NCBI GenBank assembly: GCA_003326205.1
Contig: LWTK01000061.1
Span: forward strand, 1-64,000
Direction of reading: 5' to 3'
Origin: Nostoc sp. ATCC 43529
GTDB taxonomy: Bacteria > Cyanobacteriota > Cyanobacteriia > Cyanobacteriales > Nostocaceae
Length of the DNA stretch: 64,000 nt
Within the stretch, counting starts at the first letter, position 1; every line of letters begins with the position of its first letter. Under the pieces are notes generated by a model that was given only the letters and a program-made list of their open reading frames with translations, ran no database searches and had not been told where the DNA came from. This document shows positions 41,914 through 50,909 of the stretch, piece after piece. Both the position numbers and the translations under genes were made by a program.

Positions 41914-42118
41914 ACCTAACTCCAAACAGCAAAAAATATTAGAACAACCTGATGATAGCCTGATTGTATATTTAAAATCTCCCCCTGTTGATGGCAAGGC
42001 TAATGAAGAGTTAATTAAGCTTCTAGCAGAGAAATTTGGTGTAGCTAAATCTGATATTACAATTAAGTCTGGTTTGTCCTCTCGACAAAAAGTCATTGAA
42101 ATTGACACAGTTATTTAG
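41891..42118 (+). CDS. DUF167 (YggU) family protein
   Basis: 75 residues, the normal length. MQKKVKVKPNSKQQKI, LIVYLKSPPVDGKANEELIKLLAEKFGV and the final SRQKVIEI block are typical DUF167. Cytoplasmic, function unknown. The start overlaps the 3' end of the broken DUF2809 gene, so its transcription once depended on that operon; it remains intact itself. Confidence 0.85.
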   Translation: MQKKVKVKPNSKQQKILEQPDDSLIVYLKSPPVDGKANEELIKLLAEKFGVAKSDITIKSGLSSRQKVIEIDTVI

Positions 42119-42229
42119 TGCTAACTATTTTATCTTTAGTTGTTCGCTGCTTGGTAAAACTTCATGTAATGTTATGTATCACTGGATGCGACCAGAAATC
42201 GAGAGGTACAGGCTTGCAAAACAGAATTT

Positions 42230-42859
42230 TTAAAATTCTATATCTTTGTGTATATCCTTAATACTGATATACCTGGGCTGAGCTTTGACTCTTTCTATCC
42301 AAGCTTGGATAGCAGGAAATTGTGTTAAATCAAACCCACCTTCATCAGCTACATGAGTGTAAGCAAACAAGGCAATATCAGCAATGGTGTAACGTTCTCC
42401 AACAAAAAAAGTATGATAAGTTAGGTGTTTTTCCATCAAGTTAAGTGCTGCATAACCTGGTTCGCGTTTTTGCTTTAAAGCGTCACTATATTCTTCAGCT
42501 TTACCTAAAATAGAAATCCAAAATCTTAATGGGGCAATAAAAGGTTGATAGCTGTATTGTTCAAAAAATAACCATTGGAAGACTTGCGCTCGCAAGAAGC
42601 GATCGTAGGGTAAAAATTCTGTACCTTCACTCAGATAAACCAATATAGCATTTGACTCCGCCAAATATTTTCCTGGCTCAATTTCCAAAACTGGAATCTT
42701 GCCATTGGGATTTTTGCTTAAAAATTCTGGCGTTCGAGTCTCGCCTTTCAAGATGTTAACCTCTACCCTCTCAAAAGGCATACCTAGTTGTGTCAATAAA
42801 AGACGTATCTTGTAACCATTACCAGAAGGTAAAAAATCGTACAAACGCAGTAGTTCCAT
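42230..42859 (-). CDS. Glutathione S-transferase family protein
   Basis: 209 residues from the ATG at 42859 (a TTG four codons upstream was rejected). N-terminal thioredoxin fold with YDFLPSGNGYKIRLLL, the cis-Pro in KIPVLE and the glutathione-binding LAESNAILVYLSEG; all-helical C-terminal domain with FVGERYTIADIALFAYTHVADEGGFDL. It conjugates glutathione to electrophiles or acts as a glutathione-dependent reductase. The SGN of LPSGN stands where the family has its active Ser or Cys. Monocistronic. Confidence 0.85.
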   Translation of the reverse strand: MELLRLYDFLPSGNGYKIRLLLTQLGMPFERVEVNILKGETRTPEFLSKNPNGKIPVLEIEPGKYLAESNAILVYLSEGTEFLPYDRFLRAQVFQWLFFEQYSYQPFIAPLRFWISILGKAEEYSDALKQKREPGYAALNLMEKHLTYHTFFVGERYTIADIALFAYTHVADEGGFDLTQFPAIQAWIERVKAQPRYISIKDIHKDIEF

Positions 42860-43056
42860 GCTAAAATACAATAAGTAATGTGTTGATAACTAAGGGTTCA
42901 AAATACAATATCTTACCAAAATATTTTACAAAAACCGGATAATTTCTTTTATATTTAACTTCTGAGTACGAAATAAAATCATCCCAAAAAATAAAAAAAG
43001 TATTATTTATTTCTAGGTTGAGATGTTTAATTTATTGAGCGATCGGGAATAAAAGT

Positions 43057-43734
43057 ATGTGTGGAAGATTTACGCTAAACCAGCCCGTAGAAGCTTTAGC
43101 TAAAGTTTTCGATGTTCAGCAAATTCCAGATTTAGCAGCCGAATATAACATTGCACCTACGCAAAAAGTCCCAACAGTGTTACAAAATCCCGAAAGCAAA
43201 AAGCGTGAATTTCAGCAGTTGCATTGGGGGTTAATTCCTTCGTGGGCAAAAGATCCGGGAATAGGGGCAAAAACGATCAACGCCAGGGCAGAAACTGTTG
43301 CTGAAAAGCCCGCTTTTCGCTCAGCTTTTAAGCATCGACGCTGTTTAGTGCTAGCTGATGGCTTTTATGAATGGCAACGTCAACAAGGCAAGAAACAGCC
43401 ATTTTATTTTCGTCTCCAAGATGGGCAACCCTTCGCTTTTGCAGGTTTGTGGGAGAGATGGCACTCCCCTGACAACGAAGAAATAATTTCTTGTACAATT
43501 TTGACAACAGCAGCCAACGAATTACTCCAAACTATCCACGAACGGATGCCAGTGATTCTAGACCCGCAAGATTACGATTTATGGCTAGATTCCCAAGTGC
43601 AAACGCCCCAAACCCTACAACAGCTATTGCGTCCTTATCCAGCCTCAGCCATGACTGCCTATCCAGTCAGCACCTTAGTAAACAACTCTCGGCATAACAG
43701 TCCAGAATGCATCATGCCGATTAGTGTGGGCTAG
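43057..43734 (+). CDS. yedK: SRAP-domain protein (HMCES/YedK)
   Basis: 225 residues. Starts MCGRFTLN: after Met removal Cys2 is the catalytic residue that links to abasic sites in single-stranded DNA. NARAET and the GFYEWQ block follow, with His in HERMPVIL as a further conserved active-site residue. It shields abasic sites at stalled forks by DNA-protein cross-linking. Monocistronic. Repeats GGGACTGGGGACTA follow the stop. Confidence 0.9.
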   Translation: MCGRFTLNQPVEALAKVFDVQQIPDLAAEYNIAPTQKVPTVLQNPESKKREFQQLHWGLIPSWAKDPGIGAKTINARAETVAEKPAFRSAFKHRRCLVLADGFYEWQRQQGKKQPFYFRLQDGQPFAFAGLWERWHSPDNEEIISCTILTTAANELLQTIHERMPVILDPQDYDLWLDSQVQTPQTLQQLLRPYPASAMTAYPVSTLVNNSRHNSPECIMPISVG

Positions 43735-43890
43735 GGACTGGGGACTAGGGACTGGGGACTAGGGACTGGGGCTGTATACTATGGACTAGAGAAGAGTTTT
43801 CCTAATCCCCAATCTCCAATACCCAATCCCCAGTCCCCAATACCCACTCCCCAGTCTCCAGTCACCAATACGCAATACCCAGAGACAAGT
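43735..43890. repeat. Short tandem repeats
   Basis: GGGGACTAGGGACT units (43735-43770) followed by CCCCAATC / CCCAATACCCA units. No gene. Confidence 0.7.
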
Positions 43891-44412
43891 ATGCCAAGAA
43901 CGCAAAAAAACGATAACTTTATTGACAAATCCTTTACAGTGATGGCGGATATCATTCTCAAGATCCTGCCAGCCAACAAAAAAGCTAAAGAAGCCTTTGT
44001 GTATTATCGAGATGGCATGTCAGCCCAAGCAGAAGGGGAATATGCCGAAGCACTGGAATACTATGAAGAAGCGTTAACACTAGAAGAAGACCCCAACGAT
44101 CGCGGCTACATTCTCTACAATATGGGGCTAATCTATGCCAGCAACGGCGACCACAACAAAGCTTTAGAACTGTATCACCAAGCAATTGAGTTAAACCCAC
44201 GTATGCCCCAAGCCTTGAACAACATTGCTGTGATTTATCACTACCAAGGCGAAAAAGCAAAAGAAGCTGGAGATAACGATGGTGGCGAAGCACTGTTTGA
44301 CCAAGCCGCAGACTATTGGATTCGAGCCATTCGCATGGCTCCCAATAACTACATTGAAGCTCAAAACTGGTTGAAAACTACAGGGCGATCGCAAATTGAC
44401 GTATTCTTCTAA
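43891..44412 (+). CDS. ycf3: Photosystem I assembly protein Ycf3
   Basis: 173 residues. MPRTQKNDNFIDKSFTVMADIILKILP is the Ycf3 N-terminus; three TPR repeats follow (AFVYYRDGMSAQAEGEYAEALEYYEEAL, GYILYNMGLIYASNGDHNKALELYHQAI, ALNNIAVIYHYQG). Ycf3 is a chaperone that gathers PsaA/PsaB on the stromal side of the thylakoid membrane. The length and ends match the family. Confidence 0.95.
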   Translation: MPRTQKNDNFIDKSFTVMADIILKILPANKKAKEAFVYYRDGMSAQAEGEYAEALEYYEEALTLEEDPNDRGYILYNMGLIYASNGDHNKALELYHQAIELNPRMPQALNNIAVIYHYQGEKAKEAGDNDGGEALFDQAADYWIRAIRMAPNNYIEAQNWLKTTGRSQIDVFF

Positions 44413-44512
44413 AAGTGAATAAAAGTGAGGAGTTAGGAGTTAAGAGTTATGAATTATGACTAATTCACTCCAAACTCCAAACTCCAAACTCCAAACTCCT
44501 AACTAAAAAAAT

Positions 44513-44803
44513 ATGATTGACCAACAACAAGTCCACAAAGTAGCTAATCTTGCTCGTTTAGAGTTAACTCCAGAAGAAGAAGAACAATTTACCACTCAAT
44601 TGGGAAGCATTCTCGATTATATTCAACAACTCAACGAACTCGATGTTAGTGATGTGCCTCCAACAACACGGGCAATAGATGTAAGTAATGTCACACGAGA
44701 AGATGAACTGCAACCCTATCCTGACCGTGGAAGCATCCTCAACAGCGCGCCCGAACAAGAAGGCGAATTTTTCAAAGTACCAAAAATCCTCAACGCTGAA
44801 TAG
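44513..44803 (+). CDS. gatC: Asp-tRNA(Asn)/Glu-tRNA(Gln) amidotransferase subunit C
   Basis: 96 residues, typical length. MIDQQQVHKVANLARLELTPEEEEQFTTQLGSILDYIQQLNELD plus PTTRAIDVSNVTREDE and PEQEGEFFKVPKIL define GatC. It stabilises GatA in the complex that amidates mischarged tRNAs. gatA and gatB are not in this window. TAACTCC-type repeats lie upstream. Confidence 0.95.
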   Translation: MIDQQQVHKVANLARLELTPEEEEQFTTQLGSILDYIQQLNELDVSDVPPTTRAIDVSNVTREDELQPYPDRGSILNSAPEQEGEFFKVPKILNAE

Positions 44804-44937
44804 TCCAAAGCTATTCTGATTTCTGACTCCCACTGTATAAGTTAATATTATTCCGGTGTCGCAAAAAAAACGTTGCTCTTGCCAAAATCGCCGTCATAAA
44901 GTACAAATACCGATGATTGAAAAACCACATCTGTCGT

Positions 44938-44964
44938 AGGGGCACAGCACTGCTGTGCCCTTAC
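44938..44964. repeat. Dispersed palindrome
   Basis: GGGCACAGCA-C-TGCTGTGCCC, a cyanobacterial repeat; a degenerate version is at 58266-58287. It truncates the 5' side of the porin remnant. Confidence 0.7.
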
Positions 44965-45338
44965 ACTCAGGGTCTATTTACCATCAAACTCAAACATCTT
45001 TGTCAGTATCGGGTGCTTTGCTTTTCGCCAATTTGTCAAATGTAAATGCTTCTACAACCTTTAGTAGTTGGTTAGCCGGGTTGCACGTTAAAGACATCTT
45101 CGGTAGAGGAAACACAGCCGCAGTGATTTTCGGACAGCCACTTTACCGACACTCTACCGGCACAATTGCTATCCGTCCTGAAGATACGACTCCTTATCAT
45201 TTAGAAACTTTCTTTAACTACAGAGTTAATGACAACATCAGCATTACTACTGGCGTATTTTGGCTATTCAACCCTGAAGGATTTAGCGCCAACGACACAG
45301 CAGTTGTAGGCGTACTTCGTACCACTTTGACTTTCTAA
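44955..45338 (+). pseudogene. C-terminal remnant of an OprB-type porin gene
   Basis: 127 codons from an accidental GTG inside a palindrome. The sequence is beta-strand-like with an outer-membrane finish (TTGVFWLFNPEGFSANDTAVVGVLRTTLTF) as in cyanobacterial SLH/OprB carbohydrate porins. The SLH domain, coiled coil and most strands are missing; the preceding 150 bases hold only the dispersed palindrome. A 5' deletion joined this end to a repeat. The C-terminal Phe is intact. Unlikely to be expressed. Confidence 0.6.
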
Positions 45339-45896
45339 TACGGGCATGGGGGATGGGGCATTTGTCATTTGTTTTTCTTTGCGTCCCAGCCTCTCCTTCC
45401 ATGTCTTCCGCATCCCCCCATCTCCACACTTCCCTCAAACAAAAGAGAAAGCTCTTCCGGAATTTTTACGGTTATAACAGAAGACAAGAGTAGGATACAC
45501 TGGCTTTTGAATATACCAGAAGTTCATCAGCGATTTGATTTGCCGCTGCTACTTCCTTAGTATCTTACGCTTTTTGTTCTATGAAACTTACTCAAATCTA
45601 CGGTAAGTCCTTCCAAAAAGGTTTTTTTGCATCTACTTAAAGACTCCCACTGTTTTGGGTCTATAGCTTTAGAATATTTACAAGCTTTAATTACAAATTA
45701 GCTCTCTCTAGAAAAACCGCTGTTTTTGGTTTCTGGGCTTACGTCCTACCTGTTTATATCCCTATTTGTGTAGCTTAGCTAACCAGCGAATTCAGTTAAT
45801 ATTAAGCCTGTTTTACTATTTAGTTTCTTACCCTGACCATTAGACTCCTAGTGTTCATTTCATTTTGTTCAATAGCTTTTAGCCCTTATCGCTCCC
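45339..45896. other. Gene-free region
   Basis: CCCATCTCC-type repeats at 45410-45430. A 63-codon frame at 45369-45560 has no family features. A T-rich hairpin CCTTCC-AAAAAGG lies near 45612. Nothing else is recognised. Confidence 0.5.
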
Positions 45897-46409
45897 ATGC
45901 TGACCCATCACCGCAAGCCCGTGTGCTTATCAATTATTTCTACTGACCTACCAATCTGGTCTGTTGTTGAAACTGCCGGGACATTGTATCAAAAAGACAC
46001 TGACCGGTTTCATTTACTGTTGACCGCACCGCCCCTAATTACTTGCGAAGTCGAGAGTGTCCTCAGTCCAGAAGACGCTTCTCCTCAAAGTAAGAGCAAA
46101 GCCTATGCCCCTAGCAGTCCCAGAATTTTGTGGTTGGAAATTTCCCCATATCGGGTAATTATGACTATGCAAGGTAACGCCCAAGTGAGTTATCGTCACT
46201 TCTGGGAACAGGGTGTTTATGGTATTAGTCGTTATTGGTTGCCAAATGAGTCGTTGCAATCTAACGATCCGATTCGTTTACGAAACTTTACTAGCAGCCT
46301 AGCTCTCAATGCTCATCCATTACCAGAGCATTTGCGACTGGAATATGAATTGTGGGCTGAAAAAATCCAACTAGGACGCTACATTCTGAATTTAGAAATT
46401 AAGCACTGA
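45897..46409 (+). CDS. Conserved cyanobacterial protein of unknown function
   Basis: 170 residues. Mixed alpha/beta composition, no membrane segment, no signal peptide, and no known catalytic motif. Blocks such as LWLEISPYRVIMTMQGNAQVSYRHFWEQG and ALNAHPLPEHLRLEYELWAEKIQLGRYILNLEIKH look conserved, and I associate this kind with cyanobacterium-only genes. An ATG start at 45897 gives a plausible N-terminus but no Shine-Dalgarno site is visible. Repeats of TCCTAACTCC follow. Confidence 0.55.
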   Translation: MLTHHRKPVCLSIISTDLPIWSVVETAGTLYQKDTDRFHLLLTAPPLITCEVESVLSPEDASPQSKSKAYAPSSPRILWLEISPYRVIMTMQGNAQVSYRHFWEQGVYGISRYWLPNESLQSNDPIRLRNFTSSLALNAHPLPEHLRLEYELWAEKIQLGRYILNLEIKH

Positions 46410-46528
46410 TATCTGGGGAGATGAGGAGATGGGGAGATGGGGAGATTGTAATAGAATTTCACCCCACTACTCCTAACTCCTAACTCCTAACTCCTAACTC
46501 CTAATTTCCTGCTTGCCCCATATCCCTT

Positions 46529-47110
46529 TCATCCAAAATAACTCGGTTGGTTTCCAGATTTCCATTTAATATTGCAACCAACACTCGGTTTCTGCTCAGT
46601 CGCAACAGGTTTATCGGCTAACACTGCTTCAATAGCTGCACGTAAATCTGCACCTGTCACAGGTTTACCATTACTAGGACGACTATCATCTAATTGTCCT
46701 CGATAAACAAGTCGGCGCGAACCATCAAATAGAAAAAAATCTGGCGTGCAAGCTGCTGTGTAAGCTTTTGCTGTTTCCTGGCTCTCGTCGTAGCACAAGG
46801 TAAAAGTAAATCCTTGTTCTGTGGCAAATGCTTTTAACGAGTCTGGTGCATCATCTGGATAATTTTTGGCATCGTTAGCGCTGATGGCAACGATCGCTAA
46901 ATCACTCGTAAAATAATCTTTTCCTAACTGTGCTAATTCTTGTTGCACGTGCTTGACAAATGGGCAATGCCGACAAATGAACATTACCAACAGCGCTTTT
47001 TTATCTGCGAATGTAGAAAGTGAAGTTGCCTTTCCAGATACAACTTCCGGTAGATCGAAATCTGGTGCTTTTGTGCCTATCGGCAGCATTGTTGAAGCTG
47101 TTAAAGCCAT
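46529..47110 (-). CDS. Thioredoxin-fold (AhpC/TSA-like) protein
   Basis: 193 residues. LPIGTKAPDFDLPEV is a peroxiredoxin-style start, and the active site CRHCPFV (CxxC) replaces the peroxidatic TxxC. CTPDFFLFDGSRRLVYRGQLDD and the PSVGCNIKW end are typical of this redoxin subfamily in bacteria. It likely reduces disulfides or peroxides in the cytoplasm. Two further Cys (about 115 and 180) may take part. Next upstream on the same strand is hli, whose terminator separates them. Confidence 0.85.
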   Translation of the reverse strand: MALTASTMLPIGTKAPDFDLPEVVSGKATSLSTFADKKALLVMFICRHCPFVKHVQQELAQLGKDYFTSDLAIVAISANDAKNYPDDAPDSLKAFATEQGFTFTLCYDESQETAKAYTAACTPDFFLFDGSRRLVYRGQLDDSRPSNGKPVTGADLRAAIEAVLADKPVATEQKPSVGCNIKWKSGNQPSYFG

Positions 47111-47179
47111 ATTTCACCCGATATTTTTACCCTGATAAAGGCTTTTGCTATCAGTATGTCTTCAACATATCACTAAATA

Positions 47180-47229
47180 TTCAACAAATTTAAGAGACGA
47201 GATATTTCCCGCCTCTTAGATTCGTTGAA
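47180..47229 (-). terminator. Terminator of hli
   Basis: TTCAAC / GTTGAA outer arms (47180-47185 with 47224-47229) enclose TAAGAG / CTCTTA inner arms. Read leftward, an A/T-rich tail follows. Confidence 0.5.
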
Positions 47230-47252
47230 AATTATTTTATACAGTTGATTTA

Positions 47253-47468
47253 TTACAGGCTGGTCAAAAAACCCACGATCCCGTGTCCTGTTACTACTTC
47301 TAATACTATCAGAGAAACAAAACCAATCATTGCTAAACGACCGTTAAGCAGTTCTGCATAAGGCGTGAAGCCAGTGCGATCGCCTTGAGCGTCTACATAA
47401 ACCTTTGGCTCGATCGCAAAGTTGTTCAATTTGCCTTGATCGTCAACTATAGCAGTACCTGTACGCAT
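47253..47468 (-). CDS. hli: High-light-inducible (one-helix) protein
   Basis: 71 residues. One chlorophyll-binding helix with the CAB signature PYAELLNGRLAMIGFVSL (Glu and Asn-x-x-Ala-Met ligands), preceded by about 40 soluble residues. HLIPs bind chlorophyll and carotenoid near photosystem II or chlorophyll synthase and remove excess energy in high light. A Shine-Dalgarno AGGAG precedes the ATG. The promoter should lie in 47469-47664, shared with thyX; no clear HLR1 element was found. Confidence 0.9.
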   Translation of the reverse strand: MRTGTAIVDDQGKLNNFAIEPKVYVDAQGDRTGFTPYAELLNGRLAMIGFVSLIVLEVVTGHGIVGFLTSL

Positions 47469-47664
47469 GTGATTATCTCCTGTTTTTTCTTATGTAAAGA
47501 AGTGTAACAAGTTTATTAATATTTGTAAAGTATCTTAATCTGTCCAAGTAGAAGTCCAAGGCAGAGATATGATTATGGATTGAGTTCAAAGCCATGTTTA
47601 ACGACATAGGCTCTGCTCTCTGTTCTGATGCCCTCTCAATCACCAATCCACTTCCATACAGCCA

Positions 47665-49248
47665 ATGCATCGATTTCGAGTAGAGGTTATTGCCAAAACC
47701 CCAAACCCGCAGCAGGTAATTTACGCCGCGATGCACCAAGACTATACCGATGGGTTCGTGTTTGACGAGCGCGACTCATGGCCATCAGAGTCACAATGCG
47801 GTGAAATTATTGTCAAGCGACTTTTGGCGGGAGAAAGAGGACACTATGGCCCTCTAGAGCATCCCCAGATTATTTTCAACTGTGGCTACTTTCCCCACAG
47901 TGTTATGCAACAGGCGCGTACTCATCGGGTAGGAGTATCATTTGATGTTCAGTGTCTGGCATTTGATACAGAAGTTACCTTCGTTAACTGTGAAGGCCAA
48001 ACTAACCAGAAATTGAAAAAAACCATTGGAGAGTTATACGAACTCTGGACTAATGGGGAAAAAGCCATTCGTCAACGGTCGATTCGCGGTACAAATGAAC
48101 AACTACCTGGTCAATATCGACGTGACTGTAAACAACGTATCCGCAAAATGCGGCTACGAGTTCTCAACGAAGAAACTGGCTTATTTGAAGTTGGACACAT
48201 TAAAGATGTAATGTGCAGTGGTCTTCAGCCCGTCTACCGAGTAACTTTAGAAGATGGAAAAACTTTAGATTGCACCGTTAATCATCGCCTTTTTACGTCA
48301 GAAGGCTGGCAAAGAATGGGCGATGCAGTTGGTTTGGTTACTAATCGTGATGGTAGTGTAGCCAAAATGACTAAGCCGTGCAACTTGATGTGTAATGGTT
48401 TGGCAGTAGTAGGCAATGGGCTTTACAGAAATCGAGAATGGCTGGAATCTCAGATTGCAAAGGGATTGTGTCAACAATGTAGAGTTCGGGGTGGTATTCT
48501 TCATGCTCACCATCTAGTACCAGTTTATGCTGATGAATCGTATGCTTATGACTTTGAAAATTTAGTGACTTTATGCAAAAAGTGTCACGAATCTATTCAT
48601 CAGAACAACCAAGAAACGTTATTTGCTAATTTTTACAACCCCATCATAGATACAGAAAATTGGCAACCTAAACCAAAGGCACTGGGCAAAAAACTCCAAG
48701 CGCATCCAGTCAAAGTGAAAAGTGTAGAATACCTTGGACAACAAATGACTTATGACCTAGAAGTAGAAGGATCTTGGCATAATTTTGTTGCTAATGGTGT
48801 GGTAGTTCATAACTCTTTCCGTTATACAGGTAACCAATTTATCGACGTAGTAGAAGGCAAGAAAGACATAGAAGATGTAATTTATCTGCGTCCCGTTGGT
48901 TACTACACAGATAGACAAGGTAAAAAGTATTACTATACACCAGAACAACGAGCAGCGGATTTGGAGTGGTGCTTAGAAGCCGCTAAACGATATAAAGCTG
49001 ATTTTGAAGGTGGAATGTCTGAAGAACACGCCAGAGGTAAAGTACCTTTTGACTATCGTCAGCATTTTGTAGTTAGTTTCAATTTAAGGTCTTTCTTGCA
49101 TTTTTGCGACCTGAGAAATAAGAAAGACGCTCAACTTGAAATTCAAAAGTTGTGCGAATTGATGTGGCCTCACTTTGCAGACTGGGCACCTGCGATCGCT
49201 CAATGGTACGAAAAGCAACGTTTAGGTAAAGCAAGGTTAGCACCTTAA
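47665..49248 (+). CDS. thyX: Flavin-dependent thymidylate synthase ThyX with intein
   Basis: 527 residues: ThyX N-extein 1-96, intein 97-383, C-extein 384-527. The ThyX signature RTHRVGVSFDVQ | SFRYTG is interrupted between Gln96 and Ser384. The intein starts with Cys97 (CLAFDTEV), has block B TVNHRLF (about 204-210), an HNH endonuclease (CxxC, HAHHLVP, CKKCHESIH; about 269-312) and ends VHN383 before Ser384. The spliced protein of 240 residues makes dTMP from dUMP with FAD and methylene-folate. dcd, for the same pathway, is 1 kb away. Confidence 0.95.
   Translation: MHRFRVEVIAKTPNPQQVIYAAMHQDYTDGFVFDERDSWPSESQCGEIIVKRLLAGERGHYGPLEHPQIIFNCGYFPHSVMQQARTHRVGVSFDVQCLAFDTEVTFVNCEGQTNQKLKKTIGELYELWTNGEKAIRQRSIRGTNEQLPGQYRRDCKQRIRKMRLRVLNEETGLFEVGHIKDVMCSGLQPVYRVTLEDGKTLDCTVNHRLFTSEGWQRMGDAVGLVTNRDGSVAKMTKPCNLMCNGLAVVGNGLYRNREWLESQIAKGLCQQCRVRGGILHAHHLVPVYADESYAYDFENLVTLCKKCHESIHQNNQETLFANFYNPIIDTENWQPKPKALGKKLQAHPVKVKSVEYLGQQMTYDLEVEGSWHNFVANGVVVHNSFRYTGNQFIDVVEGKKDIEDVIYLRPVGYYTDRQGKKYYYTPEQRAADLEWCLEAAKRYKADFEGGMSEEHARGKVPFDYRQHFVVSFNLRSFLHFCDLRNKKDAQLEIQKLCELMWPHFADWAPAIAQWYEKQRLGKARLAP
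47953..48813 (+). other. Intein with HNH homing endonuclease in thyX
   Basis: 287 codons, from Cys97 to Asn383. It is inserted in the conserved active-site stretch, which is where inteins escape loss most easily. The HNH motif (two CxxC knuckles, HAHH, DFENLVTLC) can spread the intein by cutting intein-free alleles. Confidence 0.9.
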
Positions 49249-49263
49249 TGGCATTTACCATAA

Positions 49264-50121
49264 ATGAAAAAAGCTGCCGATATTAGCACTAAAAAATTAA
49301 TTAGCCTTGCGCCAAACAATTGGGCAAGATGGGTAACAGGAATTTCCGACATTGTGACAGGGGAAATCTTAAATACAGAATTTCAATGGATTAGCCGACA
49401 AAGCGATGTTGTGATTCAAGCTGAAAGTCCCCAGTACGGAAAATTTCTCATCCTCAATGAGTTGCAATTACGGTACACAGCAGAAATGCCGCGTCGGATG
49501 CGTGCTTATGCTGCTCTTGCAGAAGAAAAATATAAACTACAAACTTATCCCGTACTCATTAATATTCTCAAAACTACTAACAGTGAAATACGTACAAGCT
49601 TTGCATCAAATTTTATCGGCTTAAGGGCAATTCAAGATTACCACGTCATCAATCTTTGGGAAGTTGACGTAAATATTGCTTTTGAAACACCGTTACCGTC
49701 TCTACTTCCTTTTGTACCAATTCTCAAGGGTGGAGAAAACGAGTCTACAATTAGAGAAGCATTGCGGATGCTACGTGCTGATGAGCAATTAAATCAACTT
49801 GAGACAGTTCTGGCCTTTTTTGCAACCTTTGTATTAGAAAGTGCTTTAATTCAGGAAATCATGAGGTGGGATATGGCAGTGTTAAGAGAATCACCTTGGT
49901 ATCAAGAAATTTTACGTGAAGGAGAAGCACGAGGAGAAGCGCTAGGAGAAGCGCGTGGAATAATCTCTAGCATTGAAACAAGTTTAGAAGCGAAATTTGG
50001 CACTGACGGTTTGGAGTTGATGTCGGTGATTGCACAAATTTCTGACTTACAACAATTAAAAGAGATTTTACGCAGGATTGTTGTAGCAAATACAATTGAA
50101 GACCTACGGAATGTTTTGTAA
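49264..50121 (+). CDS. Rpn-family / PD-(D/E)XK nuclease-like protein
   Basis: 285 residues. The start resembles the Rpn/transposase_31-like fold, with LNTEFQWISRQSDVVIQAESPQYGKFLILNELQL (D, then E-x-Q core of the PD-(D/E)XK site). The C-terminal helices (AALREILREGEARGEALGEARG repeats) are typical for the recombination-promoting nuclease group. Such genes are often carried as cargo. It follows thyX by 15 bp, so it may be co-transcribed, but the link is probably accidental. Confidence 0.75.
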   Translation: MKKAADISTKKLISLAPNNWARWVTGISDIVTGEILNTEFQWISRQSDVVIQAESPQYGKFLILNELQLRYTAEMPRRMRAYAALAEEKYKLQTYPVLINILKTTNSEIRTSFASNFIGLRAIQDYHVINLWEVDVNIAFETPLPSLLPFVPILKGGENESTIREALRMLRADEQLNQLETVLAFFATFVLESALIQEIMRWDMAVLRESPWYQEILREGEARGEALGEARGIISSIETSLEAKFGTDGLELMSVIAQISDLQQLKEILRRIVVANTIEDLRNVL

Positions 50122-50205
50122 TTAGATTTTTGATTTTAGGCGATCGCTAGTGGAGCATCAAAAGCAGCATCTCGGTTAGCTACGATTAGCACCTTCAGCA
50201 AAAAT

Positions 50206-50853
50206 CTAAACACGAGCCAAAGTCACAATTTCTAACTGATCCTGATATTTACCCCGTCTAGCTTCGTAACTAATAGCACAGGGTTCGCCTTCTAAAAATA
50301 GCAATTGCACCACACCTTCGTTGGCGTAAATGCGACAATCAGCACTAGAAGAATTAGAGAACTCTAACGTCAGATGACCCCGCCATGCGGCTTCAGCAGG
50401 TGTTAAGTTTGCTATAATACCACAACGTGCATAAGTAGATTTACCTATACATATCACTGTAATATTACTTGGAACCTCCAGTTTTTCTAAAGCAACGCCA
50501 AGTCCATAGGAGTGAGCAGGCAAAATAAAGTAACTGCCATTAACGTCTGTGTGCAGTGCTGTTGGCTCAAGATTGTGGGGATTAAAGTTTTTGGGATCGA
50601 CAACAGTTCCAGGTATGTGGCGAAAAATGCGGAATTCAGCTGGAGAAAGGCGTATATCGTAGCCATAAGAAGATAAACCGTAGCTGATTACAGGTTGAAC
50701 TGTTACAGATTCATCTATCTTAGAAAGTTCCGATTCCAGGGAAGCTTGGCTCAGACTTTGCGTTTTCTGTAGTTTTCGGATTAAACTTGGCTCAAAGGGT
50801 GAAATCATGCCTTTTTGAGCCATTTCAGTAATCCAGATATCGTTTTTAATCAC
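50206..50853 (-). CDS. dcd: dCTP deaminase
   Basis: 215 residues, 20-25 longer than most. Core motifs: SYGYDIRLS, FILPAHSYGLGVALEKLEVP, GKSTYARCGIIANLTPAEAAWRGHLTLEFSNSS (with the catalytic Glu in TPAEAAWRG). The extra length is an insertion near residues 29-50 (KTQSLSQASLESELSKIDE). It deaminates dCTP to dUTP, supplying dUMP for ThyX nearby. Leftward, facing thyX's neighbour. Confidence 0.9.
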   Translation of the reverse strand: MIKNDIWITEMAQKGMISPFEPSLIRKLQKTQSLSQASLESELSKIDESVTVQPVISYGLSSYGYDIRLSPAEFRIFRHIPGTVVDPKNFNPHNLEPTALHTDVNGSYFILPAHSYGLGVALEKLEVPSNITVICIGKSTYARCGIIANLTPAEAAWRGHLTLEFSNSSSADCRIYANEGVVQLLFLEGEPCAISYEARRGKYQDQLEIVTLARV

Positions 50854-50909
50854 AAGTTCACAGCTAATTCAAACCGAACTACTAGGATACCTTGAACTGA
50901 GTATTTTGT

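Noticed and set aside
44854..44940. A 27-codon frame starting GTG at 44857 (MSQKKRCSCQNRRHK..)
   Set aside because: Resembles a basic Cys-containing peptide but is too short and ends in a repeat; no support.
45369..45560. 63-codon frame
   Set aside because: It starts inside CCCATC repeats and shows no conserved pattern.
47469..47664. HLR1 or other light-response motif upstream of hli
   Set aside because: No clear tandem direct repeat of the HLR1 type could be found.
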